Shown here: positions 54,809 to 64,000 of the stretch, one piece after another
How the letters are laid out: every line of letters starts with the position of its first letter
Numbering within the stretch: the first letter of the stretch is position 1
Assembly (NCBI GenBank): GCA_008501585.1
Contig: QQUN01000069.1
Span: 41,862 to 105,861, forward strand
Source of the DNA: Pseudomonadota bacterium
Lineage (GTDB): Bacteria; Pseudomonadota; Gammaproteobacteria; Burkholderiales; Rhodocyclaceae
DNA: 64,000 nt
Reading direction: 5' to 3'
Notes under the pieces: generated by a model
Database searches by the model: none
What the model was told of the DNA's origin: nothing
What the model saw: only the letters and a program-made list of their open reading frames with translations
Position numbers and translations under genes: made by a program

Positions 54809-55811
54809 TGTGTGCTCCCGATGGCAGGGTGTCGGTGTTTTCGTCGGAGGAGATCATGCGTTCGACCTTGATGGCGTACTGGCCGTTGTGGACGCCGTAG
54901 TGGCCTTCCAGCACCGGCACGCCGTCGACTTCGGCCCGGATCATTTCTTCCACATCGAGGGGGATCACGTCGCCGACGCGCATGTTGACGATGTCGCGCA
55001 GGCTGACGGTGGCATGCCCGAGATTGCAGGTGAGCTTGACCTCGGCCGTCTTGAGCTGGCGGGTCATGGTGCCGATCCAGCGCTTGTCCTGCGTGATGTG
55101 GTCGCTCTGCATGGTCGAGTAGAGCGTTTCGCGGATCGGCTCGAGCATGGAGTAGGGGAAGCAGATGTGCATGTCGGCCTGCGCGCCACCCAGTTCGAGC
55201 GAGAACACGGTCGACACCACAATCTCGGAGGGCGTGGCGATGTTGGCGAACTGCGAGTTCATCTCCGAGCGCAGGTATTCGAGCTTGAGCTGGTAGACCG
55301 GCGCCCAGGCGCGCTCGTATTCGGCGAACACCGTGTTAAGCATGCCCATGATGATGCGCTGCTCGGTGGCGGTGAAGTCGCGCCCCTCGACCCGGGTGTG
55401 GAAGCGCCCGTCGCCGCCGAACATGTTGTCGACGACCAGGAACACCAGGTTCGGGTCGAACACGATCAGGCCGGTGCCGCGCAGCGGTTTGGCGGTGACC
55501 AGGTTGAGGTTGGTGGGCACCACCAGGTTGCGCACGAACTCGCTGTATTTCTGCACCTTGATCGTGCCGACCGAGATCTCGGCATTGCGGTGCATGTAGT
55601 TGAACAGGCCGATGCGCAGGTAGCGGGCGAAGCGCTCGTTGATGAGCTCCATGGTGGGCATGCGCCCACGCACGATGCGCTCCTGCGTCCCCAGGTTGTA
55701 GGGACGGATGCCGCTGCCGTCGTCCTCACCGGCGTCGGTTTCCTCGACTTCCCCGGTGACGCCGCGCAGCAGCGCGTCGACTTCGTCCTGGGAGAGAAAA
55801 TCCGATGACAT
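54801..55811 (-). CDS. fliM: flagellar motor switch protein FliM
   Basis: The 336-residue switch protein has an N-terminal CheY-binding peptide (LSQDEVDALLRGVTGE), a middle CheC-like domain (LINERFARYLRIGLFNYMHR, FDPNLVFLVVDNMFGGDGRF) and a C-terminal SpoA domain. It binds CheY-P to reverse rotation. Confidence 0.97.
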   Translation of the reverse strand: MSSDFLSQDEVDALLRGVTGEVEETDAGEDDGSGIRPYNLGTQERIVRGRMPTMELINERFARYLRIGLFNYMHRNAEISVGTIKVQKYSEFVRNLVVPTNLNLVTAKPLRGTGLIVFDPNLVFLVVDNMFGGDGRFHTRVEGRDFTATEQRIIMGMLNTVFAEYERAWAPVYQLKLEYLRSEMNSQFANIATPSEIVVSTVFSLELGGAQADMHICFPYSMLEPIRETLYSTMQSDHITQDKRWIGTMTRQLKTAEVKLTCNLGHATVSLRDIVNMRVGDVIPLDVEEMIRAEVDGVPVLEGHYGVHNGQYAIKVERMISSDENTDTLPSGAHNG

Positions 55812-55832
55812 GGCCCGGGGTGTCCTTATCCG

Positions 55833-56390
55833 TTACTGCACGATCAGCGAGTTGAACAGCACCGACATGACCGGCCCCCACGGGCCCTTGTCACGCCGGC
55901 GGTCGTTGTCGCGCGGTTTGTCGAAACCCAGCACGTAATTGGTGCGGATCATGATTTCTTCGGCCAGCGCCTCGCGGCCTTCGACCGTGGCGATCTCCGA
56001 GGGCAGCTTGCTCGACAGCAGCAGGTTCACCTCGTGGCGGATCTCCGGCATGTAGACCTTGAGCTGGTCGGCCACGGTCTGGTCGACCACCTTGAGCACC
56101 AGCACCACCTGCAGGTAGTGGCTGCCTTCGGCCGGGGCGAGGTTCACGGTGAAGGGGTCGAGGTTGACGAAGGTGGGCGGCTTCGAGGTGTCGACCGTCA
56201 GCTTGGGCGCCTCGGGTTCATGGGCCTCTTCGCCGTGGTCGGCCTTTTTCTTGTTCAGCAGCAAGAAGGCTGCGGCACCGCCGGCGATGACCACGAGCAG
56301 CACCACCACCAGAATGATGATCAGCAGCTTCTTGCTCTTCTTGGGGGGGGCTTCACCATCCGCGGGCGGCGTGGCCGGTGCTTTCGACAT
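55833..56390 (-). CDS. fliL: flagellar basal body-associated protein FliL
   Basis: The 185-residue protein has a charged cytoplasmic N-terminus, one membrane helix (LLIIILVVVLLVVIAGGAAA) and a periplasmic FliL domain (FVNLDPFTVNLAPAEGSHYL, VYMPEIRHEVNLLLSSKLPS). It supports stator function. A run of eight C in the coding strand (56343-56350, codons for Ala-Pro-Pro) near the N-terminus could slip. Confidence 0.94.
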   Translation of the reverse strand: MSKAPATPPADGEAPPKKSKKLLIIILVVVLLVVIAGGAAAFLLLNKKKADHGEEAHEPEAPKLTVDTSKPPTFVNLDPFTVNLAPAEGSHYLQVVLVLKVVDQTVADQLKVYMPEIRHEVNLLLSSKLPSEIATVEGREALAEEIMIRTNYVLGFDKPRDNDRRRDKGPWGPVMSVLFNSLIVQ

Positions 56391-56485
56391 GCATCAATCT
56401 CCAGTGACGATAGGTTGATTATCGATCACGCATTGCACCCCACATGCCGGGAATAGCGGTGGCGGACACCCCCTATTCCTCATGC

Positions 56486-57811
56486 TCAGGCGAATGTGTC
56501 GATCATTCCGGTGCCGCGCATCAGCCAGGGGCCGCTGCGCGACATCATGTTCTCTTGCGGCAAGTCGCCGCCGCGGGCGCTGCCGGCTTGCCGGTGGCCG
56601 TGTTGTCCGGTGCCGTCGCGGCCATCGCGCGCGGCGGTGTTCACGTTGCTGTCGGCGAGTGTCACGCCGGCCTGTTCGAGCATCTCGCGCAGACGCGGCA
56701 TGGCGTTTTCGAGCGCTTCACGCGCTGCCGGCGTGGCCGCGGTGAACTGGGCCGTGGTGGTGTCGCCGGTGACGGTGAGCGAGATCTCCAGCTTGCCCAG
56801 GTGCGGCGGCGTGAGGATCAGCTCGGCCTTGCTCTCGTTGCGCCCGGCCAGCCACATCACCCGGTTGCCGACCGCATCGCCCCAGGAGGCATCGTCGGCC
56901 GGGGTGTTGATGTGCATCGGCAGGGCGGCCTGCGTGGCCTGCGGCCGCTCGGCGGCGGGCACCTGAATGCCGGTCATGGCGGTGTTCAGGCCGGGGGCGG
57001 AGGTGTTGCCAACGGCCGGTGCGTCGGCGCCAACGGCGGGCGATGGTACGCCGCGCGCGGCCGTGTTGGCAGCGAGCAGGTCGGCAAAGTTGGTGGGGCG
57101 GGCCTTGGCGGCGGTGACCGGTGCGGCGGTGTCGTCCGCGGCGGGCGCCGTGAGGCCGGTGGTTTCCTGGCCTGCCGGCGCCTTGCCGGCCGGGTCCTTC
57201 TGGCCCGACAGGTCGGCCGTAGCAGCGCGTGCCTGCCGCGCCGGGGTGGTTGATACGGCGGTGTCGGCGGCGGAGGCTGCCGGCGCGGTCGTGGCAGCGG
57301 CCGGGTTTGCCGCGGCGGCGGCAAGGGCTGCCGGTGTGGCGGCAAGGGCTGCCGCGGGGTCCGCGGCGGCCGGGGTGTCGCTTGCCGTGACCAGTGCCGG
57401 GTCGGTGCCTGCCGTGGACGTGGCAGGTTCGGTTGGTGCCGCCTCGGCGGGTGCGGCGGTCTTGGCGGTGCTGGCGGCGGCCTCGTCGGCAGGTGCCTCG
57501 GCCGCTTTTTCGGCCGGGCGATCGGCGGCGGGCTTGCCCGGCGCGGTCGTTTGCCGGGCCTGGCTGGCTGCGGCCGGGGTGGCGGGGCGCTGCGGGGCTT
57601 GCGTGGCCTGGGTCTGGCGTTCGGCGCTGCGCTGTGCACTGCGCTCGACCGGGCGCTCCGCCGGGCGTTCCGGCGCACTCATTTTCTGGTCGAGGGTGCG
57701 GGAGAAGGTGTCGGTTTGTGCGTCGGTGCGGCTGCGCTCGCGCGCGGCGCCATTGCGGGCCGGGCTGGCGGTGAGCAGCTGCGACAGGGAGGAGTTCGCC
57801 ATTTCAGGCAT
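56486..57811 (-). CDS. fliK: flagellar hook-length control protein FliK
   Basis: The 441-residue secreted ruler is a long Ala/Pro/Thr-rich disordered region (residues ~1-310) followed by the conserved C-terminal domain (AELILTPPHLGKLEISLTVT, REALENAMPRLREMLEQAGV-TLADSNV). The start at 57811 follows AAGGA. Position between fliJ and fliL is canonical. Confidence 0.93.
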   Translation of the reverse strand: MPEMANSSLSQLLTASPARNGAARERSRTDAQTDTFSRTLDQKMSAPERPAERPVERSAQRSAERQTQATQAPQRPATPAAASQARQTTAPGKPAADRPAEKAAEAPADEAAASTAKTAAPAEAAPTEPATSTAGTDPALVTASDTPAAADPAAALAATPAALAAAAANPAAATTAPAASAADTAVSTTPARQARAATADLSGQKDPAGKAPAGQETTGLTAPAADDTAAPVTAAKARPTNFADLLAANTAARGVPSPAVGADAPAVGNTSAPGLNTAMTGIQVPAAERPQATQAALPMHINTPADDASWGDAVGNRVMWLAGRNESKAELILTPPHLGKLEISLTVTGDTTTAQFTAATPAAREALENAMPRLREMLEQAGVTLADSNVNTAARDGRDGTGQHGHRQAGSARGGDLPQENMMSRSGPWLMRGTGMIDTFA

Positions 57812-57869
57812 CGCCGTCTTCCTTGAGTGGAATGTTCAGGCGATCTGTTGCAATCCCCGTGCCAGTGGC

Positions 57870-58319
57870 TCAACCGTCCGAGTGGCGGTCCCGGAACTGC
57901 TTGCTGGCGTGCTCGTCGGTCACGCGCTGCTCGCGCCGGGACTCGATGCGCGCTTCCTTCGCCTCGTGGCGTTGCGACAGCGTGTCGAAGGCCTTGACCT
58001 TGTTGCGCTGATCGAGCCAGGCCTTCTGGCCATGGGCGGTACTGATGCGTGCCTGCTCGACCACTGCGCGCTGGGCGGCGATGGCGTTGTCCAGCTTGCC
58101 GATGAACAAGCTGAAGTTTCGCCAGGCGTCGGGCCCGATGCCTTCCCGGCAGGCTTCCTGGAAGCGCTGCTGGTATTCGGCGCGATAGTTTTCGAGCAGT
58201 TCGAGTTTTCGACAGTCCTCGGTTTCTCCGGCGATCAACTCACCCAGACGGCGCGCGGCGCCATCCATGCGGTTGTTGGCCAGGTCCAGCAGGGGCTGCA
58301 ACGGAAACGTCTTGCTCAT
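57870..58319 (-). CDS. fliJ: flagellar export chaperone/stalk protein FliJ
   Basis: The 149-residue coiled-coil protein has FPLQPLLDLANNRMDGAARR at the start and long charged helices (YRAEYQQRFQEACREGIG; VVEQARISTAHGQKAWLDQR). FliJ forms the stalk of the FliI ATPase. Gap of 109 bp to fliI holds no gene. Confidence 0.92.
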   Translation of the reverse strand: MSKTFPLQPLLDLANNRMDGAARRLGELIAGETEDCRKLELLENYRAEYQQRFQEACREGIGPDAWRNFSLFIGKLDNAIAAQRAVVEQARISTAHGQKAWLDQRNKVKAFDTLSQRHEAKEARIESRREQRVTDEHASKQFRDRHSDG

Positions 58320-58428
58320 CCACGTTCTCCGATGCGCGGTCGGCGCTGTGCGCGTCCCGCAACAGGGCTTACGGTTCGGGGGGCGAAATCTTTAGGGGCT
58401 CGCGCCCGGTCGGGGTACCGGATCAGTA

Positions 58429-59832
58429 TCACACTTCGGCGCCAAATAGTGTGTGCAAGTTTGCAACGGCGGTGTCGAAACCTTCACGTTCGTCGATGGC
58501 TTGCTGGAGGAAGGCTTCGAGCGCCGGGTAGGCCTCGACGGCCTGGTCGAGCACCGGGTCGGCGCCGGCCTGGTAGGCGCCGACGGCGATCAGGTCGCGC
58601 GAGCGCTGGTAGCGCGAGAACAGTTGCTTGAAGCGGCGCACCTGCTCGAAGTGCGCGGGCTTGACCAGGTTGTGCATGGCGCGGCTGATCGACTGCTCGA
58701 TGTCGATGGCTGGGTAGTGGCCCTGGTCGGCGAGCGAACGCGACAGCACGATGTGGCCGTCGAGGATGGCGCGGGCCGAGTCGGCAATGGGGTCTTGCTG
58801 GTCGTCGCCTTCGGTGAGCACGGTATAGAAGGCGGTGATCGAGCCGCCGTCTTCGGGGCCGTTGCCGGCGCGTTCGACCAGCGCCGGCAGGCGGGCAAAC
58901 ACCGAGGGCGGGTAGCCGCGGGTGACCGGCGGTTCGCCAATGGCCAGGGCGATTTCGCGCTGGGCCATGGCGTAGCGGGTGAGCGAATCCATGATCAGCA
59001 GCACCTGCTTGCCCTGGTCGCGGAAGTATTCGGCAATGGTGGTGGCGTAGGCGGCGCCCTGCAGGCGCATGAGCGGGCTGGTGTCGGCCGGCGCGGCGAC
59101 CACCACCGAGCGGGCGCGCCCTTCGGGGCCGAGGTTGTGCTCGATGAATTCCTTCACCTCGCGGCCCCGTTCGCCGATCAGCCCGACCACGATCACGTCG
59201 GCCTGGGTGTAGCGCGCCATCATGCCGATGAGCACCGACTTGCCCACGCCGGAGCCGGCGAACAGGCCCATGCGCTGGCCGCGGCCGACGGTGAGCAGGG
59301 CGTTGATGGCGCGGATGCCGACATCCAGCGACTGGCTGATCGGGGCGCGTTGCAGCGGGTTGACCGGCCGGCTTTGCAGCGAGCGGGTGTCTTCGGTGTC
59401 GATGGGGCCGAGGCCGTCGAGCGGGCGGCCGGCGCCGTCGACCACGCGACCGAGCAGGGAGTCGTCGATCGGCAGGTGCTTGGCGCGGTCGGAGGCGCGG
59501 CGGCGCGGCACGGTGCGCTGGCCGGCGATGAGGCGCGGCTGTACGGGCTCCATCGGCAGCACCTGCGCGCCGGGGGCGAGGCCGAAGATGTCGTCGGTGG
59601 GCATCATGAAGATGCGCTCGCCATGAAAGCCCACCACCTCGGCCTCGACCGAGCCGCCGCCGGGCACCACGATGCGGCAGCCCGAGCCGAGCGGCAGCTT
59701 GAGGCCGGCCGCCTCCATGACCAGCCCGTTGATGCGGGTGAGCCGGCCGGAGAGCTGGAAGGGGCTGTTGGTGGCGGCCAGGCGTTTGCCGTCGGCGAGG
59801 ACCTGGCGCCAGGTGTCGGTGTGGCGGTCCAT
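58429..59832 (-). CDS. fliI: flagellum-specific ATPase FliI
   Basis: The 467-residue F1-like ATPase of the export apparatus has Walker A ([20 protein letters not shown]), the catalytic Glu region ([19 protein letters not shown]), Walker B ([20 protein letters not shown]) and [20 protein letters not shown]. Its start overlaps the last base of fliH. Confidence 0.97.
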   Translation of the reverse strand: MDRHTDTWRQVLADGKRLAATNSPFQLSGRLTRINGLVMEAAGLKLPLGSGCRIVVPGGGSVEAEVVGFHGERIFMMPTDDIFGLAPGAQVLPMEPVQPRLIAGQRTVPRRRASDRAKHLPIDDSLLGRVVDGAGRPLDGLGPIDTEDTRSLQSRPVNPLQRAPISQSLDVGIRAINALLTVGRGQRMGLFAGSGVGKSVLIGMMARYTQADVIVVGLIGERGREVKEFIEHNLGPEGRARSVVVAAPADTSPLMRLQGAAYATTIAEYFRDQGKQVLLIMDSLTRYAMAQREIALAIGEPPVTRGYPPSVFARLPALVERAGNGPEDGGSITAFYTVLTEGDDQQDPIADSARAILDGHIVLSRSLADQGHYPAIDIEQSISRAMHNLVKPAHFEQVRRFKQLFSRYQRSRDLIAVGAYQAGADPVLDQAVEAYPALEAFLQQAIDEREGFDTAVANLHTLFGAEV

Positions 59833-60509
59833 CAGTCTTTGGGATCCCAGCGGGTGTCGTCGGCGTTCATGGTTTCCATGATGCGCCGCCAGCGGGTCTG
59901 CACCGTGGCGTCGATGGTGGCGCCTTCGGCCTCGATGGTGCAGCCGCCGCGGGTGAGGGTGTCGTCCTCGTGGATGCGGTGTTCATGGTGGCCCAGTTGC
60001 TCGCCGAGGTACTCGCGCAGCAGGGCGGCGTCGTCGGGGTGCACATGAATGCGGGCGCGGGCCTGCGGCAGTTGCTGGAGCGCTTCGCGCACCAGGTCGA
60101 CGATGTTCTCGGGGTGGGCGACGAGGCTGCGCTTGACCATCTGGCCGGCGATCTCCATGGCCAGCGCGACAATTTCCTCGGCCACGTCCTGGTCGATCTG
60201 CCCGAGCGCGGTGTCGAGGTTTTCGACCAGGGTGTGGATCTGCAGCGCCTCCATGCGTCCGCGCGCCGTGCCTTCTTCGTAGCCGGCGGCATAGCCGTCC
60301 TTGTGGGCGGCGTCGTGAATGCGCTCGATGTCGTCGGCGGTGGGCAGCTTGAACGCCGGTTCTTCGGGCGCGGGTGCTGGCTCGGCCAGTGGGGGCGGGG
60401 CGGCGGGTTCCGGTTCCGGCTCGGGCGCCGGTTCGGGCTCGGGGGCATCGAAGCGTGGCGGCTCCCAGCGGCGGTAGGCGCCCACGGCCTGGTGGCGGTC
60501 GAAGCTCAT
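59832..60509 (-). CDS. fliH: flagellar assembly protein FliH
   Basis: The 225-residue ATPase regulator/stator has a Pro/Glu-rich N-terminus (residues 15-55), a GxxxG-like helix ([20 protein letters not shown]) and a C-terminal domain ([20 protein letters not shown]). Binds FliI and FliN. Between fliG and fliI as usual. Confidence 0.95.
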   Translation of the reverse strand: MSFDRHQAVGAYRRWEPPRFDAPEPEPAPEPEPEPAAPPPLAEPAPAPEEPAFKLPTADDIERIHDAAHKDGYAAGYEEGTARGRMEALQIHTLVENLDTALGQIDQDVAEEIVALAMEIAGQMVKRSLVAHPENIVDLVREALQQLPQARARIHVHPDDAALLREYLGEQLGHHEHRIHEDDTLTRGGCTIEAEGATIDATVQTRWRRIMETMNADDTRWDPKD

Positions 60510-60542
60510 TGGCGGCCCCTTGCCGCGCGGCGGGTCACGGGC

Positions 60543-61541
60543 TTAGACAAAGGCATCGTCGCCACCCTTGCCGCCGAGCATGATCTGGCCTTCCTCGGCC
60601 AGGCGGCGCACGATCTTGAGGATTTCCTTCTGCTCGCCCTCGACCTCGGACAGGCGCACAGGCCCGCGCGACTCGAGGTCTTCGCGCAGCATCTCGGCGG
60701 CGCGTTGCGACATGTTCTTGAAGATCTTTTCGCGCAGCTCGGCCTGGGCGCCCTTGAGCGCCACCACCAGCGAGTCGGACTGCACCTCGCGCAGCAGGGT
60801 CTGGATGCCGCGGTCGTCGATATCCATCAGGTTGTCGAAGACGAACATCTCGTCGAGGATCTTCTGCGCCAGGTCGGGATCGTATTCGCGTACGTTGTCG
60901 ATGATCGCCGTCTCGGCCGCGGCGCCGACGAAGTTGAGGATGTCGGCCGCGTGGCGCACCCCGCCCATGGCGGCCTTCTTGACGTTGGAGGCGCCCGACA
61001 GGGTGCGGGTGAGGGTGTCGTTGAGTTCCTTGAGCGCCGTCGGCTGCACGCCGTCGAGCGTGGCGATGCGCAGCAGCACGTCGTTGCGCAGGCGGTCGGT
61101 GAAGTTCTTGAGAATCTCGCCGGCCTGGTCGTTTTCCAGGTGCACCAGGATGGTGGCAATGATCTGCGGGTGCTCGTTCTTGATCAGGTCGGCCGCCGTG
61201 GCCGCGTCCATCCACTTGAGGCTTTCGATGCCGGCGGTGTCCGAGCCCTGCAGCACGCGCGAGATGATGTGCGCGGCGCGGTCGTCGCCCAGTGCCTTGG
61301 TGAGCATGGCGCGGATCTGTTCCTCGTCGGCCTCGACCGGCGAGCCTTGTTCGCAGTGCGTCTCCAGCTCGTCGAGCAGCGGCTCGACCTTGCTGCGCGG
61401 ATGCGAGGGCAACTTGGCCATCGCCATGCCGAGCTTCTGCACCTCCTTGGGGCCGAGGAACTTGAGCACCTCGGCGGCCTCGTCCGAGCCGAGCGAGAGC
61501 AGCAGCAGGGCGCTTTTCTCCAGACCTTCTTCGGGGCTCAT
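60543..61541 (-). CDS. fliG: flagellar motor switch protein FliG
   Basis: The 332-residue C-ring protein transmits torque from stators. N-terminal LEKSALLLLSLGSDEAAEVL; middle EHPQIIATILVHLENDQAGE (PAA motif EHPQ); C-terminal charged torque helix (FVFDNLMDIDDRGIQTLLRE, VQSDSLVVALKGAQAELREK-IFKNMSQRAAEML). The start at 61541 overlaps the fliF stop (ATGA). Confidence 0.97.
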   Translation of the reverse strand: MSPEEGLEKSALLLLSLGSDEAAEVLKFLGPKEVQKLGMAMAKLPSHPRSKVEPLLDELETHCEQGSPVEADEEQIRAMLTKALGDDRAAHIISRVLQGSDTAGIESLKWMDAATAADLIKNEHPQIIATILVHLENDQAGEILKNFTDRLRNDVLLRIATLDGVQPTALKELNDTLTRTLSGASNVKKAAMGGVRHAADILNFVGAAAETAIIDNVREYDPDLAQKILDEMFVFDNLMDIDDRGIQTLLREVQSDSLVVALKGAQAELREKIFKNMSQRAAEMLREDLESRGPVRLSEVEGEQKEILKIVRRLAEEGQIMLGGKGGDDAFV

Positions 61542-63226
61542 TTGCGGGCCTCCTCGTTGACGCCCATCCATTCCTTGATCATGTTGGCGACCAGTTTCGG
61601 ATTGTTCTTGGCGGTCTCGCGCGCCTGCGCGAGCTTGGTTTCGTAGCTGATGTTCTGCCGCGCCGATTCGGAGAGGGTGACCTCGGCGCCATCTTCATCG
61701 TAGGTCTTCTGGCCGCCGGCTGCAGCCGCGCTGTCCGCTTCCTCCGCCTCGTCTTCGGCCGGCGGCGGGGCCAGCGACTTCATCAAGGGCTTGATGACGC
61801 CGAAGGCCACATAGGCGAGCACCGCGATCACGATCAGGTAGCGCAAGGCCTGCTTGCCGATGTCGATCAGCTCGGGGTCCTTCCAGACCGGCAACTCGGG
61901 CAGGGTGTCGGCGGCGCCTTCGGCGAAGGCGCTGTTGGCCACATTGAGGCTGTCGCCGCGTTCGGCGTTGAAGCCCATCGCTTCGCGCACCAGGTTGTTG
62001 ATCCGGGCGATTTCCTCATCCTCCAGCGCCACGGTGCTTTCCTTGCCGTTCTTGTCGACCGTGGTGCGATGGTTGATCACCACCGCCACCGACAGCCGGC
62101 GAATCGCGCCCAGTGCCCGCTTGGTGTGCTGGATGGTGCGGTCCACCTCGTAGTTGGTGGTGGCGTTGGAGTTGCGGGTCAGGAAGTTGCCGTCGGCACC
62201 AGCCGCGCCGGCGGTGGCCGGGTTGGTGATCGGCGCGGTGGCCGGCACCGGCGGCTGGTTGGTCAGCGCGCCGGGCACGCCCTGGGCGCCCGGGTCGCGG
62301 GTGAGCACCTCGCTGCTTTGCTGCGAGCGGATGGCTTGCTGCGGCGAGGGGTTGGGCTTGTAGATTTCATCGGTCTGCTCTATGCGGTTGAAGTCCACAT
62401 CGGCGGTGACCTGGGCGCGGAAGTTGCCGCGGCCGACCATCGGCTCGAGGATGGTCTCGATGCGCCGCACATAGGCCGCTTCGAGGTCTTCCACGTAGCG
62501 CAGCTGGGTCGGGTCGAGGCCGGCGGCGCGGGTCGGGTCGTTGCTGTCGGTGAGCAGCTTGCCGGTCTCGTCGATGACGCTGACGCTGTCGTTGCTCATG
62601 TTCGGCACGCTGGACGACACCAGATGCACGATGCCGGCCACCTGGGCGCCGTCGAGATTGCGTCCGGCGCGCAGATTGACGAAGACCGAGGCGGTGGGCT
62701 TTTGCTGGTCGCGCAGGAAGGCGCTGCGCTTGGGGATGGCCAGGTGCACGCGCGCGTTGGCCACCGAGCCGATCGACTGGATGGTGCGTGCCAGCTCGCC
62801 TTCGAGGCCGCGCTGGTAGTTCACCTGTTCATGAAACTGCGATACGCCGAGCTTCTGGTTCTCCATCAGCTCGAAGCCCACCATGCCGCCGCGGGGCAGG
62901 CCCTGGGCGGCCAGTTGCAGGCGGATGTCGTGCACCCGGTCGCTCGGCACCATGATCGCGCCGCCGCCGGGCGTAAACTTGTAGGGCACGTTCTGCTGCT
63001 GCAGGGCCGTCACGATGGCGCCGCCGTCGCGCTCTTCCAGGTTCGAGAACAGCACCGTGTAGTCGGCCGACTTGCTCCACAGCAAGACGCCGACCACCAG
63101 CGCGATACTGGCGGCCAGGGCGGCGAGCAGGGCCATTTTCTGGCGCCCGGACATCGCGCTGAAGTTCTCGAACGCTTGCTGTATCGGGGAGCCCGGTACG
63201 GTAGCGGCATTTTGTGCGGTGGCCAT
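61538..63226 (-). CDS. fliF: flagellar MS-ring protein FliF
   Basis: The 562-residue MS-ring scaffold has two membrane helices (MALLAALAASIALVVGVLLW near residue 30; LRYLIVIAVLAYVAFGVIKP near 465), ring-building motifs (VLFSNLEERDGGAIVTALQQ, VARVHLAIPKRSAFLRDQQK-like stretch) and a C-terminal FliG-binding tail (NPKLVANMIKEWM). First gene of fliFGHIJKLMN; fliE, often in front, is not here. A sigma-54 promoter lies 39 bp upstream. Confidence 0.97.
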   Translation of the reverse strand: MATAQNAATVPGSPIQQAFENFSAMSGRQKMALLAALAASIALVVGVLLWSKSADYTVLFSNLEERDGGAIVTALQQQNVPYKFTPGGGAIMVPSDRVHDIRLQLAAQGLPRGGMVGFELMENQKLGVSQFHEQVNYQRGLEGELARTIQSIGSVANARVHLAIPKRSAFLRDQQKPTASVFVNLRAGRNLDGAQVAGIVHLVSSSVPNMSNDSVSVIDETGKLLTDSNDPTRAAGLDPTQLRYVEDLEAAYVRRIETILEPMVGRGNFRAQVTADVDFNRIEQTDEIYKPNPSPQQAIRSQQSSEVLTRDPGAQGVPGALTNQPPVPATAPITNPATAGAAGADGNFLTRNSNATTNYEVDRTIQHTKRALGAIRRLSVAVVINHRTTVDKNGKESTVALEDEEIARINNLVREAMGFNAERGDSLNVANSAFAEGAADTLPELPVWKDPELIDIGKQALRYLIVIAVLAYVAFGVIKPLMKSLAPPPAEDEAEEADSAAAAGGQKTYDEDGAEVTLSESARQNISYETKLAQARETAKNNPKLVANMIKEWMGVNEEARK

Positions 63227-63264
63227 GACTTCGGTCCTTCACGGAATCGCTTTGACGGATGAGA

Positions 63265-63280
63265 CGCATTGTCTGCGCCA
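63265..63280 (-). promoter_or_regulatory. sigma-54 promoter for the fliF operon
   Basis: On the minus strand TGGCGCAGACAATGCG has GG and GC separated by 10 bases. Transcription would start near 63254, 28 bp before fliF, with GAAGGA as ribosome site. Confidence 0.65.
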
Positions 63281-63305
63281 CCCGGCAAAAGCTTAGGCAG
63301 AATAA

Positions 63306-63322
63306 GCGGCAGTTTTTGCCGC
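63306..63322. promoter_or_regulatory. 17-bp palindrome shared by flagellar control regions (fliF copy)
   Basis: Minus strand GCGGCAA-AAA-CTGCCGC, centred about 60 bp before the predicted fliF start of transcription. One mismatch to the fliO copy; surrounding TTATT/AATAG arms are also shared with it. Also upstream of the divergent kinase gene. Confidence 0.5.
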
Positions 63323-63398
63323 CTATTTGCCGCCTGTAAACTCAAGGTCCACCCGTAGGCTTCGCACTGTGGAAAAGCGTCTACCTCACGAGCCCGCC

Positions 63399-64000
63399 AT
63401 GACCGAGACCGCCGCGCCGTCGCTTGACGCCGCCCAGCTGGCCGAAGCCTTTGCCCTGTTCAACCGCGCCTCGGCCGAGTTGACCGATGCCTATGCCGGC
63501 CTGCAGGGCCAGGTCGGCCAGCTCAACGAGCGGCTGTCGGTGCTGATGGGCGCCTTGCCGGCCGGCGTGCTGGTGCTCGACCGCCAGGGCACGGTGCTGC
63601 AGGCCAACCGGGCCGCGCAGGACTGGCTGGGCGAGGCCATCGAAGGCACCGCGTGGGCCGCCCTGAGCCAGCGCTTCGTGCCCACCGAGACGCCGGGCGA
63701 GCTGGAACTCGGCGAGGGCGACGACGCGCGGCGCATCGCCATGTCGTCCACCCACCTCGATTCAGGCGAGGGCAGCATCGTGCTGATGCATGACGTCACC
63801 CATACCCACAGGATGCAGCGCGAGGCCGAGCGCAACGAGCGCCTCGCCGCCATGGGCGAGATGGAGGCCGGCCTGGCCCACCAGCTGCGCACGCCGCTGT
63901 CGGCCGCCTTGCTGTATACCGCCACGCTGGGCAAGGGCCAGCTGCCGGAGTCCGAACGCGGCCGCATTGCCGACCGCGCCGTCGAGCGCCTGCGCCACCT
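63399..64000 (+). CDS. flagellar two-component sensor kinase, FleS/FlrB type, N-terminal part
   Basis: The first 200 residues are visible; the gene runs past the window end. Helical N-terminus, a PAS-like domain (LMGALPAGVLVLDRQGTVLQ-ANRAAQDWLG, residues ~48-140), and the dimerisation/phosphoacceptor helix with H161 in MGEMEAGLAHQLRTPLSAAL. No membrane helix, as expected for cytosolic FleS/FlrB, which phosphorylates the sigma-54 activator FleR/FlrC for hook-basal body genes. Divergent from fliF with 172 bp between them. Confidence 0.82.
   Translation, partial: MTETAAPSLDAAQLAEAFALFNRASAELTDAYAGLQGQVGQLNERLSVLMGALPAGVLVLDRQGTVLQANRAAQDWLGEAIEGTAWAALSQRFVPTETPGELELGEGDDARRIAMSSTHLDSGEGSIVLMHDVTHTHRMQREAERNERLAAMGEMEAGLAHQLRTPLSAALLYTATLGKGQLPESERGRIADRAVERLRH

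Noticed and set aside
58453..60048. 531-codon plus-strand open frame opposite fliI
   Set aside because: Antisense to the conserved ATPase gene; no start context or domain.

Overview
The window is GC-rich chromosomal DNA of a motile, polyhydroxyalkanoate-storing, nitrate-using betaproteobacterium. Gene content and order (FleQ/FleSR-type flagellar regulation, parE/parC, phasins, TRAP transporters, nitrate ABC transporter with an ANTAR regulator) fit the Rhodocyclales (Azoarcus/Thauera/Zoogloeaceae-like). This is inferred from family recognition only, without database searches. No rRNA, tRNA or CRISPR was found.

Layout. 1-6.4 kb: tail of an ACR3 arsenite exporter, a chemoreceptor and motD transcribed divergently from two sigma-28-like promoters, a bacteriohemerythrin behind an FNR/Anr-like site, a gate-domain membrane protein, an Lrp-type regulator and an amino-acid binding protein. 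6.4-11.9 kb: parE - periplasmic binding protein - parC. 12.1-25.8 kb: flgM-flgN-HD phosphohydrolase and flgA on the minus strand, then flgBCDEFGHIJ, flgKL and a small lipoprotein on the plus strand. Sigma-54 -24/-12 elements lie before flgB and flgK and a sigma-28 promoter before flgM. 25.9-31.3 kb: small housekeeping and unknown genes and a fused TRAP permease. 31.6-35.7 kb: an ANTAR regulator followed by a sigma-54 promoter, a two-hairpin ANTAR leader with terminator, and a nitrate-type ABC transporter. 35.9-38.3 kb: DUF2007 protein, MFS exporter and LysR regulator. 38.3-40.6 kb: fliOPQR. 40.7-54.1 kb: a run of non-flagellar genes (DUF1415, phasins, mechanosensitive channel, an uncharacterised gene pair, GFA protein, gamma-glutamyltransferase, FetAB, DctQM TRAP permease, NIPSNAP/ABM pair with ArsR regulator). 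54.3-63.2 kb: fliFGHIJKLMN; then the start of a divergent fleS-type kinase.

How it fits together. The flagellar genes form the usual hierarchy: sigma-54 promoters drive the hook-basal body and export operons (flgB, flgK, fliF), and sigma-28 promoters drive flgM, the chemoreceptor and probably motD. The normally continuous fliF-R series is cut exactly between fliN and fliO by about 13.5 kb of unrelated genes. Control regions of flgB, fliO and fliF share a 17-bp palindrome (GCGGCAA-N3-TTGCCGC) that is a candidate site for the flagellar activator. Two different palindromic mini-elements lie inside operons (flgF/flgG and the two nitrate transporter genes). Both are flanked by a TGA duplication whose left copy is the stop codon of the upstream gene.
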